Shown: positions 8,057 through 15,647 of the stretch, piece after piece
How positions within the stretch are numbered: the first letter of the stretch is position 1
How the letters are laid out: every line of letters starts with the position of its first letter
Origin: a virus
Reading direction: 5' to 3' (one strand)
IMG/VR virus record: IMGVR_UViG_3300020463_002394
Coordinates: 1-21,622 of that record
Length of the DNA stretch: 21,622 nt
Made by a program: the position numbers and the translations under genes
The notes under the pieces: generated by a model
The model's database searches: none
What the model saw: the letters and a program-made list of their open reading frames with translations, nothing else
What the model was told of the DNA's origin: nothing

Positions 8057-9343
8057 TTACTTTAACGAATTTGTCAAAGTTTCTTCTAGTTTTGGCAGTA
8101 AATTACGCCAAGTGTTACCTTTCCTGTGATTATCTTGCGTGTCGTTATATCTAATAAAATTTGCTCGTAAATTTTTTCCTGTATCTTCATCGAGCTGATC
8201 TATTCTTAAATTATCAATCTGTTTTTCATAGAAGTATGATATGCCCTTGTATGTCTTAAAATACTCAACGCTTTTTTCAAGTTTGTCTGCAACCATCAAC
8301 CTGTATTCCCTGGGTGCTATGTCGTAGTTACATATACGAGGGTACCATACCTGTGCCATCCACGATACATTAAAAGTGTTGCCCCAGTCGCCGTCTGAAA
8401 AGTCTATGAACCATTTAAGCATGTCATCTAATTGATGTATGTTCAATAGTTGTATCGCAGGACTAAAGGTTATTGAACCATTACCGTGCTTGTCTAATAA
8501 TTTTTTGTAATAATATAAATTCTCTGTAATCTTTTTAAAGTTGCTAGGATATCTGATGTATTCTGTTGTTGAACCGAGGCCATCCAAACTAGCCCAGATG
8601 CGCCAACGTTTCATTTCAGGTAGCCACTGTGTCATTTTAGGATTTGTGTTAGTAAGATTTGTGACTATAGTTATATCTTTGTCCTTGAGTGTATTGTTCT
8701 TGTAACAAAAATCCAAAAGTTCATAAAATTCTGGAATCACTGTTGGCTCGCCACCTATCACTGTCAGTTGTGTTATATTTTTACTAACATATTCTATAAG
8801 TCTATTCTTAATTTTTTTGTTTTGAAACCAAGTGTATTCCACTGAAAGGTCGTTTGTCCAGTTGTTAACATTACCACTTTGTTTGTATACCCAATCTAAG
8901 AAGTCTTTATCTTTTTCTCCAATTTGTAATATCTCTTTGCCTATTTGATTCGAATAATCTTGTCCACACATTTTACATTTCAAATTGCAGACATTACCAA
9001 AATGTAATTCCATAGAGTGCGGCAGAATGTCCATTGATCCATCATCCTTTAATCTAGCCAGATTTTCTTCTTCATGTCGATTATCCCTCATGGATTTGTA
9101 GCCACGTTCCTCTTGTTCTATACACTTTGCACATGCCTTTAACACTTCTCCGTCCTTCATTTTTAGTCTTGCGTCTTTCATGTAATCACTGTTCCAGGCC
9201 TTCTGTAATGAGTCATTGTTCATGTGCAACCTGTTGCCCTTCTTGTCTGTGGCGTTTTCCATTGTGGCACAGCATAACCTTACAGATCCGGACATGTGGA
9301 TATATTGATGTTGGAAAGGGAAAGCACAATAAGTTTTAGGCAT
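8057..9343 (-). CDS. Radical SAM enzyme with N-terminal twitch/SPASM-like domain (copy 2)
   Basis: Radical SAM enzyme of 428 residues with the same order of parts as the gene ending at 6201. Auxiliary-cluster cysteines are C6 (TYCAFPF), C24-C25 (LCC), C71 and C74 (CAKC); the catalytic CxxxCxxC is C119, C123, C126 (NVCNLKCKMC); GGEP follows in TVIGGEP. The ATG at 9343 was chosen over an in-frame ATG at 9397 because GGAG lies 6 bases upstream and the MPKTYCAFPF start matches the family pattern; the longer form would add 18 unconserved residues and overlap the next gene by 62 bases. As called, it overlaps the upstream radical SAM gene by 8 bases, which suggests coupled translation. The substrate is unknown. 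Confidence 0.88.
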   Translation of the reverse strand: MPKTYCAFPFQHQYIHMSGSVRLCCATMENATDKKGNRLHMNNDSLQKAWNSDYMKDARLKMKDGEVLKACAKCIEQEERGYKSMRDNRHEEENLARLKDDGSMDILPHSMELHFGNVCNLKCKMCGQDYSNQIGKEILQIGEKDKDFLDWVYKQSGNVNNWTNDLSVEYTWFQNKKIKNRLIEYVSKNITQLTVIGGEPTVIPEFYELLDFCYKNNTLKDKDITIVTNLTNTNPKMTQWLPEMKRWRIWASLDGLGSTTEYIRYPSNFKKITENLYYYKKLLDKHGNGSITFSPAIQLLNIHQLDDMLKWFIDFSDGDWGNTFNVSWMAQVWYPRICNYDIAPREYRLMVADKLEKSVEYFKTYKGISYFYEKQIDNLRIDQLDEDTGKNLRANFIRYNDTQDNHRKGNTWRNLLPKLEETLTNSLK

Positions 9344-10340
9344 TGACAACTCCACAGGTATGATAACAAGTCTGCAAACGGTATGCATCTCGCTCACCTT
9401 GTATACCTCTTCCTAACTCTTTGAAGAAATATCCGTCAAGTATTTCTTCTAGGCTGGTATGATTGATATTAATTGTTTTGTAATCTTTTATTATGTTTTT
9501 TGTTTCATGTATCTTTAGATCTCCCAACCAACAGCATGGACTGACATCTCCGTTTGCCGCTAGATATATTTCGCTTTTTGTGTCATGATATGACCAACAG
9601 TTAATCTTTCTAGTTTTGAAAGAATCATTGACTTTTGATTTTTGTGTAACATCTAGTCCTGGGGCCTTGGATTCTCTTTCAACTTTTTCTAGTGTGTAGT
9701 TTCCTATTTGTATTGATGTTCTCTGTATCCAGTTACCATCGCTGTCAAAGTCATCCCATCTTGTGGTATCTTTTTTATTAAAATGTTGAAATCCTAGTTT
9801 CTTAGACAGTGCTTCTGCTTCTGCAATTTGATGTACGTTATGTTTGAACACTAGGAAATCCCAATATGCTCTCCCACCTGCACCAATAAAGGCCTGTACA
9901 TTCTCAATTAGTTTTTCCCATTTAACGTTTCTCCTGTACAGATGATTTGTGTCCTCCAACCCGTCTATTGCAAATATCACGTGGGTCTTTGTGTCAGCCA
10001 ATGCTCGCCAAAAGTCTACGTTTCTGGGGCCTCCATTTGTGTTTAGAGATGTGTGAGATGTGCCTGAAGTTTTGACATAATCATATATTTCCACACATTC
10101 AGGATTCATCGCTCCGTCGCCCAACACTCCACATGAATAAAATTTTTTTAAATTAGTCAATACTTTGCTACCTATTTTTTCCCTTATTATTTCGAGACTG
10201 GTGTGTGAATTATTTGTGATATCTTTTATTAAGTTTAGATCAAAATCAAATCGTGGACACATTGGACAAGCGGAGTTGCAGTAATTAGACAACTCGGCAT
10301 TAATTGTGTTTAGATTACCAATAGTAATGTATGGACTCAT
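9336..10340 (-). CDS. Radical SAM/SPASM enzyme (copy 3)
   Basis: A 334-residue radical SAM protein with domains in the usual SPASM order: the catalytic CxxxCxxC comes first at C21, C25, C28 (NYCNSACPMCPR), and the auxiliary set is C-terminal at C248, C269-C270 (VSPCC), C325 and C329 (TCYHTC). The usual GGEP is replaced by GDGAMNP near 74-80. It therefore differs from the two neighbouring radical SAM proteins, whose auxiliary domain precedes the catalytic one. SPASM enzymes act on peptides or proteins in characterised cases, but no small precursor-peptide gene is apparent beside it. No Shine-Dalgarno site precedes the ATG. The following radical SAM gene starts inside its last codons. Confidence 0.87.
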   Translation of the reverse strand: MSPYITIGNLNTINAELSNYCNSACPMCPRFDFDLNLIKDITNNSHTSLEIIREKIGSKVLTNLKKFYSCGVLGDGAMNPECVEIYDYVKTSGTSHTSLNTNGGPRNVDFWRALADTKTHVIFAIDGLEDTNHLYRRNVKWEKLIENVQAFIGAGGRAYWDFLVFKHNVHQIAEAEALSKKLGFQHFNKKDTTRWDDFDSDGNWIQRTSIQIGNYTLEKVERESKAPGLDVTQKSKVNDSFKTRKINCWSYHDTKSEIYLAANGDVSPCCWLGDLKIHETKNIIKDYKTININHTSLEEILDGYFFKELGRGIQGERDAYRLQTCYHTCGVVNA

Positions 10341-10377
10341 ACTATTAATTATTAAGGTTTTTTTATTATCGTGGAAG

Positions 10378-10734
10378 TTATTTTCTTCTATTCATTGCAG
10401 ACCTAGCCATCTTTTTTACCACGTCAGTGGATCCCTGGTCATCATAATCCATGGCAGGTTCCTTTTCTGCCTCTTGGTCCGTTTTCACAACAATCTTATC
10501 GTTGTCGAAGTCCGCCACCACATTTTTCAAGTCTCCGTCTTGATCGTATATCTTTTTGAATACATCGTAGTTAAACGCTGGATATCCTGTGTTGCTCATG
10601 ATTTGCTTTACTGCATCCATGCTTATGTCTGTGGCTTTGTCCTGTTCGTCTGCATCGCCCTTCATATTGAGTAGGACATTTATCAACGCTGACTCTAGGT
10701 CTGTGTCGCTTTTGTTGAATTCGTAAAATCTCAC
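10378..10734 (-). CDS. Hypothetical protein, acidic, GTG start
   Basis: An unrecognised 118-residue protein beginning RFYEFNK after a GTG start codon at 10734. The start is placed there because it lies 5 bases after the stop of the upstream gene and GGGAAG precedes it; the next in-frame ATG would discard a well-formed N-terminus. Composition is rich in Asp and Lys with a basic end (KKMARSAMNRRK). There is no signal peptide, membrane segment or cysteine. It looks like part of a translationally linked pair with the acidic protein upstream and may be a virion or assembly protein, but nothing proves this. Confidence 0.7.
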   Translation of the reverse strand: MRFYEFNKSDTDLESALINVLLNMKGDADEQDKATDISMDAVKQIMSNTGYPAFNYDVFKKIYDQDGDLKNVVADFDNDKIVVKTDQEAEKEPAMDYDDQGSTDVVKKMARSAMNRRK

Positions 10735-10739
10735 AGGAA

Positions 10740-11603
10740 TTACTTCCCTGCTAGTTTGCTGAAAACTCTGTTTGATGCTTCAAACACTTCTTTGGATTCT
10801 CTTTGCTCTCTGCCTTCAGGTTCTGTGCCACCCGCTTCGGCGTCAGAGGCTCCAAACTCATCTGTCTCCGTATCTGTGTCTGGGTCCAGTGAGTCTAGAT
10901 CTGTGTCCATGTCCATCGTGTCATCGGCGCCCATAGGTTCTGAAGCAACTTCTTCTCCGGTCAATATTCTTACACCGTTGTCTAGCTCTTGTCTAGTTGT
11001 CGATAAAGTGGCTTCTGCCTGTTCAATCGCTGGTTGGATTTTTTGAATGAAAGCATCTGCCTTGTCTGCTCCCATCTCGTCTCTGATTCTGTCTGCTAGT
11101 TCCAGCATACCTTCTGTCTTCATTGATGCTAGATCTTCCAAGTACCCTGTGACTTTGTCCATCATGTCCTTGGCCGCTAATATTAATTCTGATTGTTCTT
11201 CCACACCCTCTGTCTGTAGCATTTTGCTTACTTGTTTTTTCTCATCAGGTGATAAACTTTGTCCTTTATCCAATTTTGCCTTGGCACTTATTGCCGTTGC
11301 ACCCGCTTTAACTTGAGGGTCACCGGCCATGCTACCTCCATACTCTGCAAGTTTTCTTTCAGAAATTGCTTGGTTTACAATGTCAAGCATCATTTGGTTC
11401 TTCTGATAACTGTCGTTCTTAAGTTCATGTCCAAAATGTGTGTTTTGTGTGATTTCGTGTATCTTAGTTCTGATGTGATTTGCAGTGTCTTCTAGTTCTT
11501 CCTTTGTGAATTTTGAAAGATCCATAGTTTGGTTGAATCTTGATTCGAATTCAGCCAATAAACTTTCGGTTGTGATAGGTTTTGTAAGATCTAAACTCTT
11601 CAT
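10740..11603 (-). CDS. Hypothetical helical protein with acidic low-complexity tail
   Basis: An unrecognised 287-residue protein. Residues 1-205 look mainly helical, with heptad-like stretches such as the one around AEATLSTTRQELDNGV. Residues of about 215-265 are a very acidic Asp/Glu/Thr/Ser-rich linker (MDMDTDLDSLDPDTDTE), and a short basic helix (ASNRVFSKLAGK) ends the chain. Such a helical body plus acidic tail is seen in phage scaffold or prohead-core proteins, but that is only a loose resemblance. An AATAAATA box at 11611-11618 lies 7 bases before the ATG; the GGAGG further upstream is the stop region of the previous gene and too distant to act as a ribosome site. Confidence 0.75.
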   Translation of the reverse strand: MKSLDLTKPITTESLLAEFESRFNQTMDLSKFTKEELEDTANHIRTKIHEITQNTHFGHELKNDSYQKNQMMLDIVNQAISERKLAEYGGSMAGDPQVKAGATAISAKAKLDKGQSLSPDEKKQVSKMLQTEGVEEQSELILAAKDMMDKVTGYLEDLASMKTEGMLELADRIRDEMGADKADAFIQKIQPAIEQAEATLSTTRQELDNGVRILTGEEVASEPMGADDTMDMDTDLDSLDPDTDTETDEFGASDAEAGGTEPEGREQRESKEVFEASNRVFSKLAGK

Positions 11604-11620
11604 ATGTGTTTATTTATTAT

Positions 11621-12139
11621 CTATCCTCCGAACGTGTCGTTGAAAATATGCTGTATTCTGCCCTTGCATTCGTCCGCTAGGTGGTTTGCAGTGTCTAGAC
11701 GGTCCCAGTACACATTTTCGGATAACTCATCCTTGTTCTTTTGAGCTTCCTTTATCATACGTTTAGCACTTTGTATGTCAAACAGTTGTGAAGCAAACTT
11801 GGTGTCTAATTCTAGTATATTAACAGGCAAAGCCTTTTGATCTGCCAGGTGATGGGCCACAAGAATTGCTGTTTGTTTCAAGTTAATATCTTCATGTAGC
11901 ACTTTGGCTTCTAGCATGTCCGCGATTACATAAACGTATCTAGTTCCGGTTGATTTTTTAGGAACAATGGCTATGTTACCTATTAATATACCTTTTGAAA
12001 ACTGTTTCGGTAGATGTCTAAAGGGCCTTTTTGCTTCTTCCTTTTTAACAAGGTCAGCAAGTTTGTTCTTAAGACCATAGGCCTCAATCTGTTTTACTAG
12101 TTCTGATCTATTTTTTAGCGTCATTTGCCATCCATTCAT
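11621..12139 (-). CDS. Hypothetical protein
   Basis: An unrecognised 172-residue protein. A central beta-rich part (residues of about 48-75, GILIGNIAIVPKKS then RYVYVIADML) is followed by a helical, charged C-terminal half ending HIFNDTFGG. No catalytic motif, signal peptide or membrane helix is visible. The start at 12139 lies inside the end of the nitroreductase-like gene (32-base overlap); an alternative ATG five codons later (12124) is nearly as good, and neither has a convincing Shine-Dalgarno site. Confidence 0.7.
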   Translation of the reverse strand: MNGWQMTLKNRSELVKQIEAYGLKNKLADLVKKEEAKRPFRHLPKQFSKGILIGNIAIVPKKSTGTRYVYVIADMLEAKVLHEDINLKQTAILVAHHLADQKALPVNILELDTKFASQLFDIQSAKRMIKEAQKNKDELSENVYWDRLDTANHLADECKGRIQHIFNDTFGG

Positions 12140-13151
12140 TAAAAAAATATTCCCATTCTTTTACTCTACCTGAATAGGCAAGTTCGAAAAGTTTCTTTGG
12201 ATCTGAACTGTACCTACCATAATAATCCATAAAAAATTTTATTTGATAGTCTGGAATCTCCCTAGGAAAATTTTCTATGTACTTTTTTTTATAATCTTGT
12301 CCTTCCACCCTTTGCAAACCTTCATTGTCTGTGTCTGCCATGTTGCCTAAATGGATGTCGTTAGGATCAAACATATTTTCACTATTACTTTGAGCTTTTC
12401 GAAACTCTCTTGTTTGGGAAATCTTAACTGCTTCTGGATGGGTTCCGAGCAACTGTATCATATAAGGAAACCATTTTCCCGAGCTATGGAATTTATTTTC
12501 AAATTTAGAGTGCCACGTTAGTGTTTGACGATAGGCCATGTAATTTTGACAGTAATATCCTAGTTCTCTGCACCTTAATGACACGGCACCCATTGCCAAA
12601 CCTACAGTAAGATTGAGTCCAACGAGGTGCTCGGCGTTCCACATTGCGAATGGGCTTATGAAAAAAGGAGAATCGCTGTATGTCATCGACTTTTTTTTAA
12701 CAAGCTCTTCCGTCAATTTAGTTTTCAAAAGTTTTTGAGTGCTATCCCAATCTTTGGCTATCCGTAAATCCATTATCTCGTCGGTGCCTAAATGTGATTG
12801 ATTAGCGTCAAATTCATAATCAGTTTCAGATATCACTTTGTCCGCTACGTGTTCGGGCTCTTTTAGTATATACACTAACGCTGTAGACACGTTGTTGAAT
12901 GTTTGGTCCTGGCATTGATCTGAAGCCCATACCGATGCACAACCAAGGGCGTTTTCAAGTTCTGATTCCCTATGTGGAATCCATAATTCATAAGGCTTAT
13001 AATTACAGTGTTCTGTTGCCGTAAGCAAAGCACAAGGCATATTGAGGGCACATTCAACAATGTCAGTTAAATGATCTTCAGGTATTGGTTTATTATCTTT
13101 TTTCCATCCTATCGGTTGGTATGTGCGTTTTGCTAAATTGTTTATGCTCAT
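12108..13151 (-). CDS. Nitroreductase-like flavoprotein (tentative)
   Basis: A 347-residue protein whose N-terminus (RTYQPIGWKKDNKPIPEDHL, then a helix and a tract ending KPYELWIP) follows the nitroreductase pattern of an Arg-rich start, a DKPIP-like turn, an APS-like loop and a QPW-like strand. Near 175-200 the segment GLNLTVGLAMGAVSLRCREL followed by GYYCQ resembles the helix before the second FMN-binding loop of that family. The C-terminal third (IPDYQIKFFMDYYGRY to the end) is not recognised. The predicted activity would be FMN-dependent reduction, substrate unknown; a degenerate non-enzymatic homologue is also possible. The start is the ATG at 13151, with AAGGA 6 bases upstream, rather than the TTG one codon earlier. 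It overlaps the upstream gene by 59 bases. Confidence 0.5.
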   Translation of the reverse strand: MSINNLAKRTYQPIGWKKDNKPIPEDHLTDIVECALNMPCALLTATEHCNYKPYELWIPHRESELENALGCASVWASDQCQDQTFNNVSTALVYILKEPEHVADKVISETDYEFDANQSHLGTDEIMDLRIAKDWDSTQKLLKTKLTEELVKKKSMTYSDSPFFISPFAMWNAEHLVGLNLTVGLAMGAVSLRCRELGYYCQNYMAYRQTLTWHSKFENKFHSSGKWFPYMIQLLGTHPEAVKISQTREFRKAQSNSENMFDPNDIHLGNMADTDNEGLQRVEGQDYKKKYIENFPREIPDYQIKFFMDYYGRYSSDPKKLFELAYSGRVKEWEYFFNEWMANDAKK

Positions 13152-13365
13152 CAATTATCCTTATCTTCCTATTTAAAGCATACTGCATACCAGCGTCAAG
13201 TTTTTTGCGAACAAAGACTGCCTTGTCTGCCAACCTTTTTGCTCTGTCGGCCTCGTGCGAAGTAAGGTCACTGCTTTTGAAAGAACCAGTCGAGTGCTGT
13301 CTAATGAACTGAACATCTTCGTCTGTGACGTAGACACGGGCCTTAGGTGCTATTTGTATGAACAT
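13093..13365 (-). CDS. Hypothetical small basic protein
   Basis: An unrecognised 90-residue, Lys/Arg-rich protein (for example HEADRAKRLADKAVFVRKKL, then KIRIIDEHKQF), mostly helical in appearance, without cysteines or membrane segments. Its last 59 bases are shared with the start of the nitroreductase-like gene in another frame. No Shine-Dalgarno site precedes the ATG. The next gene upstream ends 12 bases away. Confidence 0.65.
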   Translation of the reverse strand: MFIQIAPKARVYVTDEDVQFIRQHSTGSFKSSDLTSHEADRAKRLADKAVFVRKKLDAGMQYALNRKIRIIDEHKQFSKTHIPTDRMEKR

Positions 13366-13377
13366 TAATTGGTAATT

Positions 13378-13683
13378 TTAGCCTGGCATCTTCATCAGGA
13401 TAACCACCACCGTTGATAGTAAACCTGCGACCACTGTGCCTGCCGTTGCTATGATTGTCTTTGTCTGTGATTTATGACCTGCTGTCATCTCTTCATTCAT
13501 TCTGCCTAGACGAACTTCGATAGCACTCAATCTATCATGTAACCCTTTGTATCTCTCTGAACAAAGGTCCACGTGTGCTTCTAGGTTTTGTTTTTCTAAG
13601 TCTGTTGTACTCATAAATTTTTCTATTTCCATTTTAAGGAGTTTTACCTCCATCAGTAGAGCCTGTAAATGAGCCTGGGTCAT
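13378..13683 (-). CDS. Small coiled-coil protein with C-terminal membrane anchor (XhlA/holin-accessory-like)
   Basis: A 101-residue protein. Residues of about 5-65 form a heptad-patterned, charged coiled coil (LLMEVKLLKMEIEKF, then RLSAIEVRLGRMNEEM), and residues of about 76-98 are a single hydrophobic segment (TAGTVVAGLLSTVVVILMKM) at the end of the chain. This coil-then-anchor plan is that of XhlA-type hemolysin/holin-accessory proteins of phages, so a lysis or membrane role is plausible. No endolysin gene is visible nearby. A GATAAATA motif on the minus strand near 13733-13740, about 50 bases upstream, could be a late promoter. Confidence 0.65.
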   Translation of the reverse strand: MTQAHLQALLMEVKLLKMEIEKFMSTTDLEKQNLEAHVDLCSERYKGLHDRLSAIEVRLGRMNEEMTAGHKSQTKTIIATAGTVVAGLLSTVVVILMKMPG

Positions 13684-13732
13684 TGCCTGTGTGTGCCTTT
13701 GTGTGTGTTCGGTTTGAGCCTAAATTATAGTA

Positions 13733-14248
13733 TTATTTATCTTGATATCCAGCGTATGAAAAGTAGGTGTTTATGACACCACCTGCAAGTGCAGATATGA
13801 CCTTTTGCTGTTCTGTGCCGGTAAGATCTTTAGTAATAAAAGTTTGTATAGGAAAATGTGCAGTGTTGCTACATTCCGCAATGATAGGCACAAGATTGAA
13901 ATCGTCCACTAGATTCTCTGTAGGATCTGTTTGGTCTCCAAAAATATCAGTCTGCTCAGTAAAGAACTGGAAGTGCCATGTGGAATGTCCGCCTTCGTAA
14001 TATGAACCAAAGTTATGGTTGCCAAGAGACACTAGTTCTACTCTTTGTGGCGGATGTTCCCATGTAATGTTACCACGTAGTTGAAGTAATTGTAGAATAG
14101 TGTTAAAGTTTGCATTTTGATTACGTGCAATGGCCAAGCTGTGTTTATCGTCTATCACTTCTCCTTGCTTAGTCTTAAAAGGGAACGCCTGTTTAAGATT
14201 GCCTGTCTCTGTAATGTCTATCAGTGTGTGTAGTCTGTACTCGTGCAT
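13733..14248 (-). CDS. Hypothetical protein
   Basis: An unrecognised 171-residue protein, beginning HEYRLHTLIDITETGN and holding a His/aromatic-rich centre (VSLGNHNFGSYYEGGHSTWHFQFF, residues about 69-93). It has no signal peptide, membrane segment or known motif. Proteins of this style are frequent in marine T4-like phages without assigned function. The ATG at 14248 has no Shine-Dalgarno site; the gene upstream ends 18 bases away. Confidence 0.7.
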   Translation of the reverse strand: MHEYRLHTLIDITETGNLKQAFPFKTKQGEVIDDKHSLAIARNQNANFNTILQLLQLRGNITWEHPPQRVELVSLGNHNFGSYYEGGHSTWHFQFFTEQTDIFGDQTDPTENLVDDFNLVPIIAECSNTAHFPIQTFITKDLTGTEQQKVISALAGGVINTYFSYAGYQDK

Positions 14249-14266
14249 CGAAATGTAGCAATCAGT

Positions 14267-14545
14267 TTATTTTGATCGTGCTTCTGATATTTTTTTCTCT
14301 GCTTCTGCCCACTGTTCTTTGGTCAGCATAATGTCTGCTGGCTCTTGTTTTCTGACCACATCCTCAGGAATTAATTTTTTAAACCGTATGGCACACACAC
14401 CTTTCTTCCTGCCGCTTTCTAAAGTAAGTACAGGATGACCCCACTTGTCTATTTCTATTGCTTTGATTTCTTGATTGGCCAAATGGAATCTACCAGTTTC
14501 TACCTTGTCTCCAACTTTGATCTCTAACGTGAATTTATCTATCAT
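14267..14545 (-). CDS. Hypothetical small protein, SH3-like barrel fold likely
   Basis: A 92-residue protein. Residues 1-60 alternate short strands and turns (LEIKVGDKVETGRF, then IEIDKWGHPVLTLESGRKKG), the look of an SH3- or KOW-like barrel; residues 65-92 are a charged helix. Function is unknown. A strong Shine-Dalgarno site (AAAAGGAG) precedes the ATG, and the promoter-like box at 14561-14570 sits just upstream, so this gene may begin its own transcript after the terminator that closes the structural operon. Confidence 0.75.
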   Translation of the reverse strand: MIDKFTLEIKVGDKVETGRFHLANQEIKAIEIDKWGHPVLTLESGRKKGVCAIRFKKLIPEDVVRKQEPADIMLTKEQWAEAEKKISEARSK

Positions 14546-14560
14546 TAAATTCTCCTTTTG

Positions 14561-14570
14561 GATATTTAAG
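14561..14570 (-). promoter_or_regulatory. Late-promoter-like box CTTAAATATC
   Basis: On the minus strand the box reads CTTAAATATC, close to the T4 late -10 element TATAAATA. It lies between the terminator and the Shine-Dalgarno site of the gene starting at 14545, leaving room for a short leader. The same box, with the same flanking terminator, recurs at 21475-21484. Confidence 0.55.
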
Positions 14571-14573
14571 CCA

Positions 14574-14611
14574 TAAAAAAAGGGCGGAGCCTATAAAAGA
14601 ATCCGCCCTTT
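14574..14611 (-). terminator. Rho-independent terminator
   Basis: A perfect 10-bp stem (14579-14588 with 14602-14611, core GGGCGGA/TCCGCCC) closes a 13-base loop and is followed on the minus strand by a run of eight T. It starts 16 bases after the stop of the structural-like gene ending at 14628 and ends that operon. The A-run on the other flank is short, so it is best for the minus strand. Confidence 0.9.
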
Positions 14612-14627
14612 GGTAATTTAAAAAGTA

Positions 14628-15173
14628 TTATGCGTTTACTCTAGCTGAGTTTACACCGTATACTTCGTCAACACCTGTTGATACAACACCATCAGATGGT
14701 AGGAATCTCACGTCAACGTGTACTCCTTCCGCTGAGTCAGAAGATCCTGAGATTCTGTCTAGGATTTCTGCTTCGATGTCTGCTTCTGCGTCTGCGATGA
14801 CTCCTGGGTCAGAAGTTTCATTTTGACCTGGATCCAAGTTAATGTCTCCTGTTGAGTCTGCTTTGTTGAATTGACCTGGTGTGCCTTCCACTATAAAAGT
14901 GTAGTAGTCACATAGTTCGTCCTCAACAATAGAAGTGGCAAGAGCCGCATCTTTTTCAGTCGCTTTAGCCGCCAGTGTGTATGATTGAGCTATGATGGTA
15001 CCAAAAGTACCAACTAATTTACTCATGTCATTGAACACTGAGTCTTTGGTGTCAGGAGTAGTAGCAGTAGTCGTTACTTCGTCATCGAACATCATTTCAA
15101 TGAAAGTTAAACCTTTTCCATTGAAAGACTGTCTTCTACTCATGTTTGCTGTTGCGTTACTTGTTATTGGCAT
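14628..15173 (-). CDS. Probable virion structural protein
   Basis: An unrecognised 181-residue acidic protein, rich in Thr, Ser, Asp and Ala, with a Gly/Asp/Asn-rich centre (DSTGDINLDPGQNETSDPG, residues about 105-123) and a helical segment before it. No cysteine-rich or catalytic motif is visible. It is the last gene of a three-gene set with strong Shine-Dalgarno sites (AAAGGAG here) closed by a strong terminator; this high-expression layout and the composition suggest a virion component. The function is inferred from context only. Confidence 0.75.
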   Translation of the reverse strand: MPITSNATANMSRRQSFNGKGLTFIEMMFDDEVTTTATTPDTKDSVFNDMSKLVGTFGTIIAQSYTLAAKATEKDAALATSIVEDELCDYYTFIVEGTPGQFNKADSTGDINLDPGQNETSDPGVIADAEADIEAEILDRISGSSDSAEGVHVDVRFLPSDGVVSTGVDEVYGVNSARVNA

Positions 15174-15192
15174 TTATATTCTCCTTTAACTA

Positions 15193-15624
15193 TTAACTAA
15201 CAGCGTTTGCAGTTAAGATACCAATTTTAGTTTCTGTAACTGTTGCACCTGTTATGTCTGCCGCTATTCCAGGGAAAGAAGAACTAGATTGATCTAATGT
15301 TCTTAGGTATGCCTGTAAAGCCGCTTTTGTTGTTGTACCTGATAGACTGTCCAATTGGTCAGTTCTCACCACATACGTTTTTTGTGTGTCCGAGTCAACC
15401 AATGGACCTTCTGCTAATATTCTTAGTCCTTGGTGTTCGAAAGCATGTCTAGCCATTTGTAGACCTGCTGTTGTTGAGCCTGTAGTTAAGTCTCCTGTCT
15501 CTGCCGACATATCATTGATGAAGTCAACTGTTAACAAAGTTAAGTCAACACCTTCCGCTTCAAAGTTTTGATTCAGAGAGAAGTTTCCTTTTCCACCTGC
15601 TACTTTACTTCCGTCATAAGCCAT
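15193..15624 (-). CDS. Probable virion structural protein, paralogue A
   Basis: A 143-residue protein paralogous to the next gene upstream. Both begin MAYDG, then AGGxGNF, share an EGEGV/AEGVDL-type segment followed by a TVDxI motif, a TAGL core, a QGxxIL strand, and a QTYxVRxDxLDSxS(S/G)TTT stretch at about 83-101. It is Thr/Ser/Gly-rich, has no membrane segment or catalytic motif, and is preceded by a full AGGAGG ribosome site. Tandem duplication plus strong translation signals favour an abundant capsid decoration or tail protein, though no named family is recognised. Confidence 0.78.
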   Translation of the reverse strand: MAYDGSKVAGGKGNFSLNQNFEAEGVDLTLLTVDFINDMSAETGDLTTGSTTAGLQMARHAFEHQGLRILAEGPLVDSDTQKTYVVRTDQLDSLSGTTTKAALQAYLRTLDQSSSSFPGIAADITGATVTETKIGILTANAVS

Positions 15625-15647
15625 TTTATTTTCCTCCTAAAATGTTA

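Noticed and set aside
9344-9397. N-terminal 18-residue extension of the second radical SAM protein
   Set aside because: It lacks a ribosome site and increases overlap with the upstream gene; the ATG at 9343 has GGAG at good spacing and gives the family-typical start.
10756-11316. Plus-strand Ser-rich open frames (10756-11046, 11047-11316)
   Set aside because: These are antisense reflections of the acidic low-complexity coding region on the minus strand.
13684-13732. GT-rich tract as a functional repeat
   Set aside because: The TGTGTG pattern is short and irregular and sits in a small gap; no repeat unit or pairing was found.
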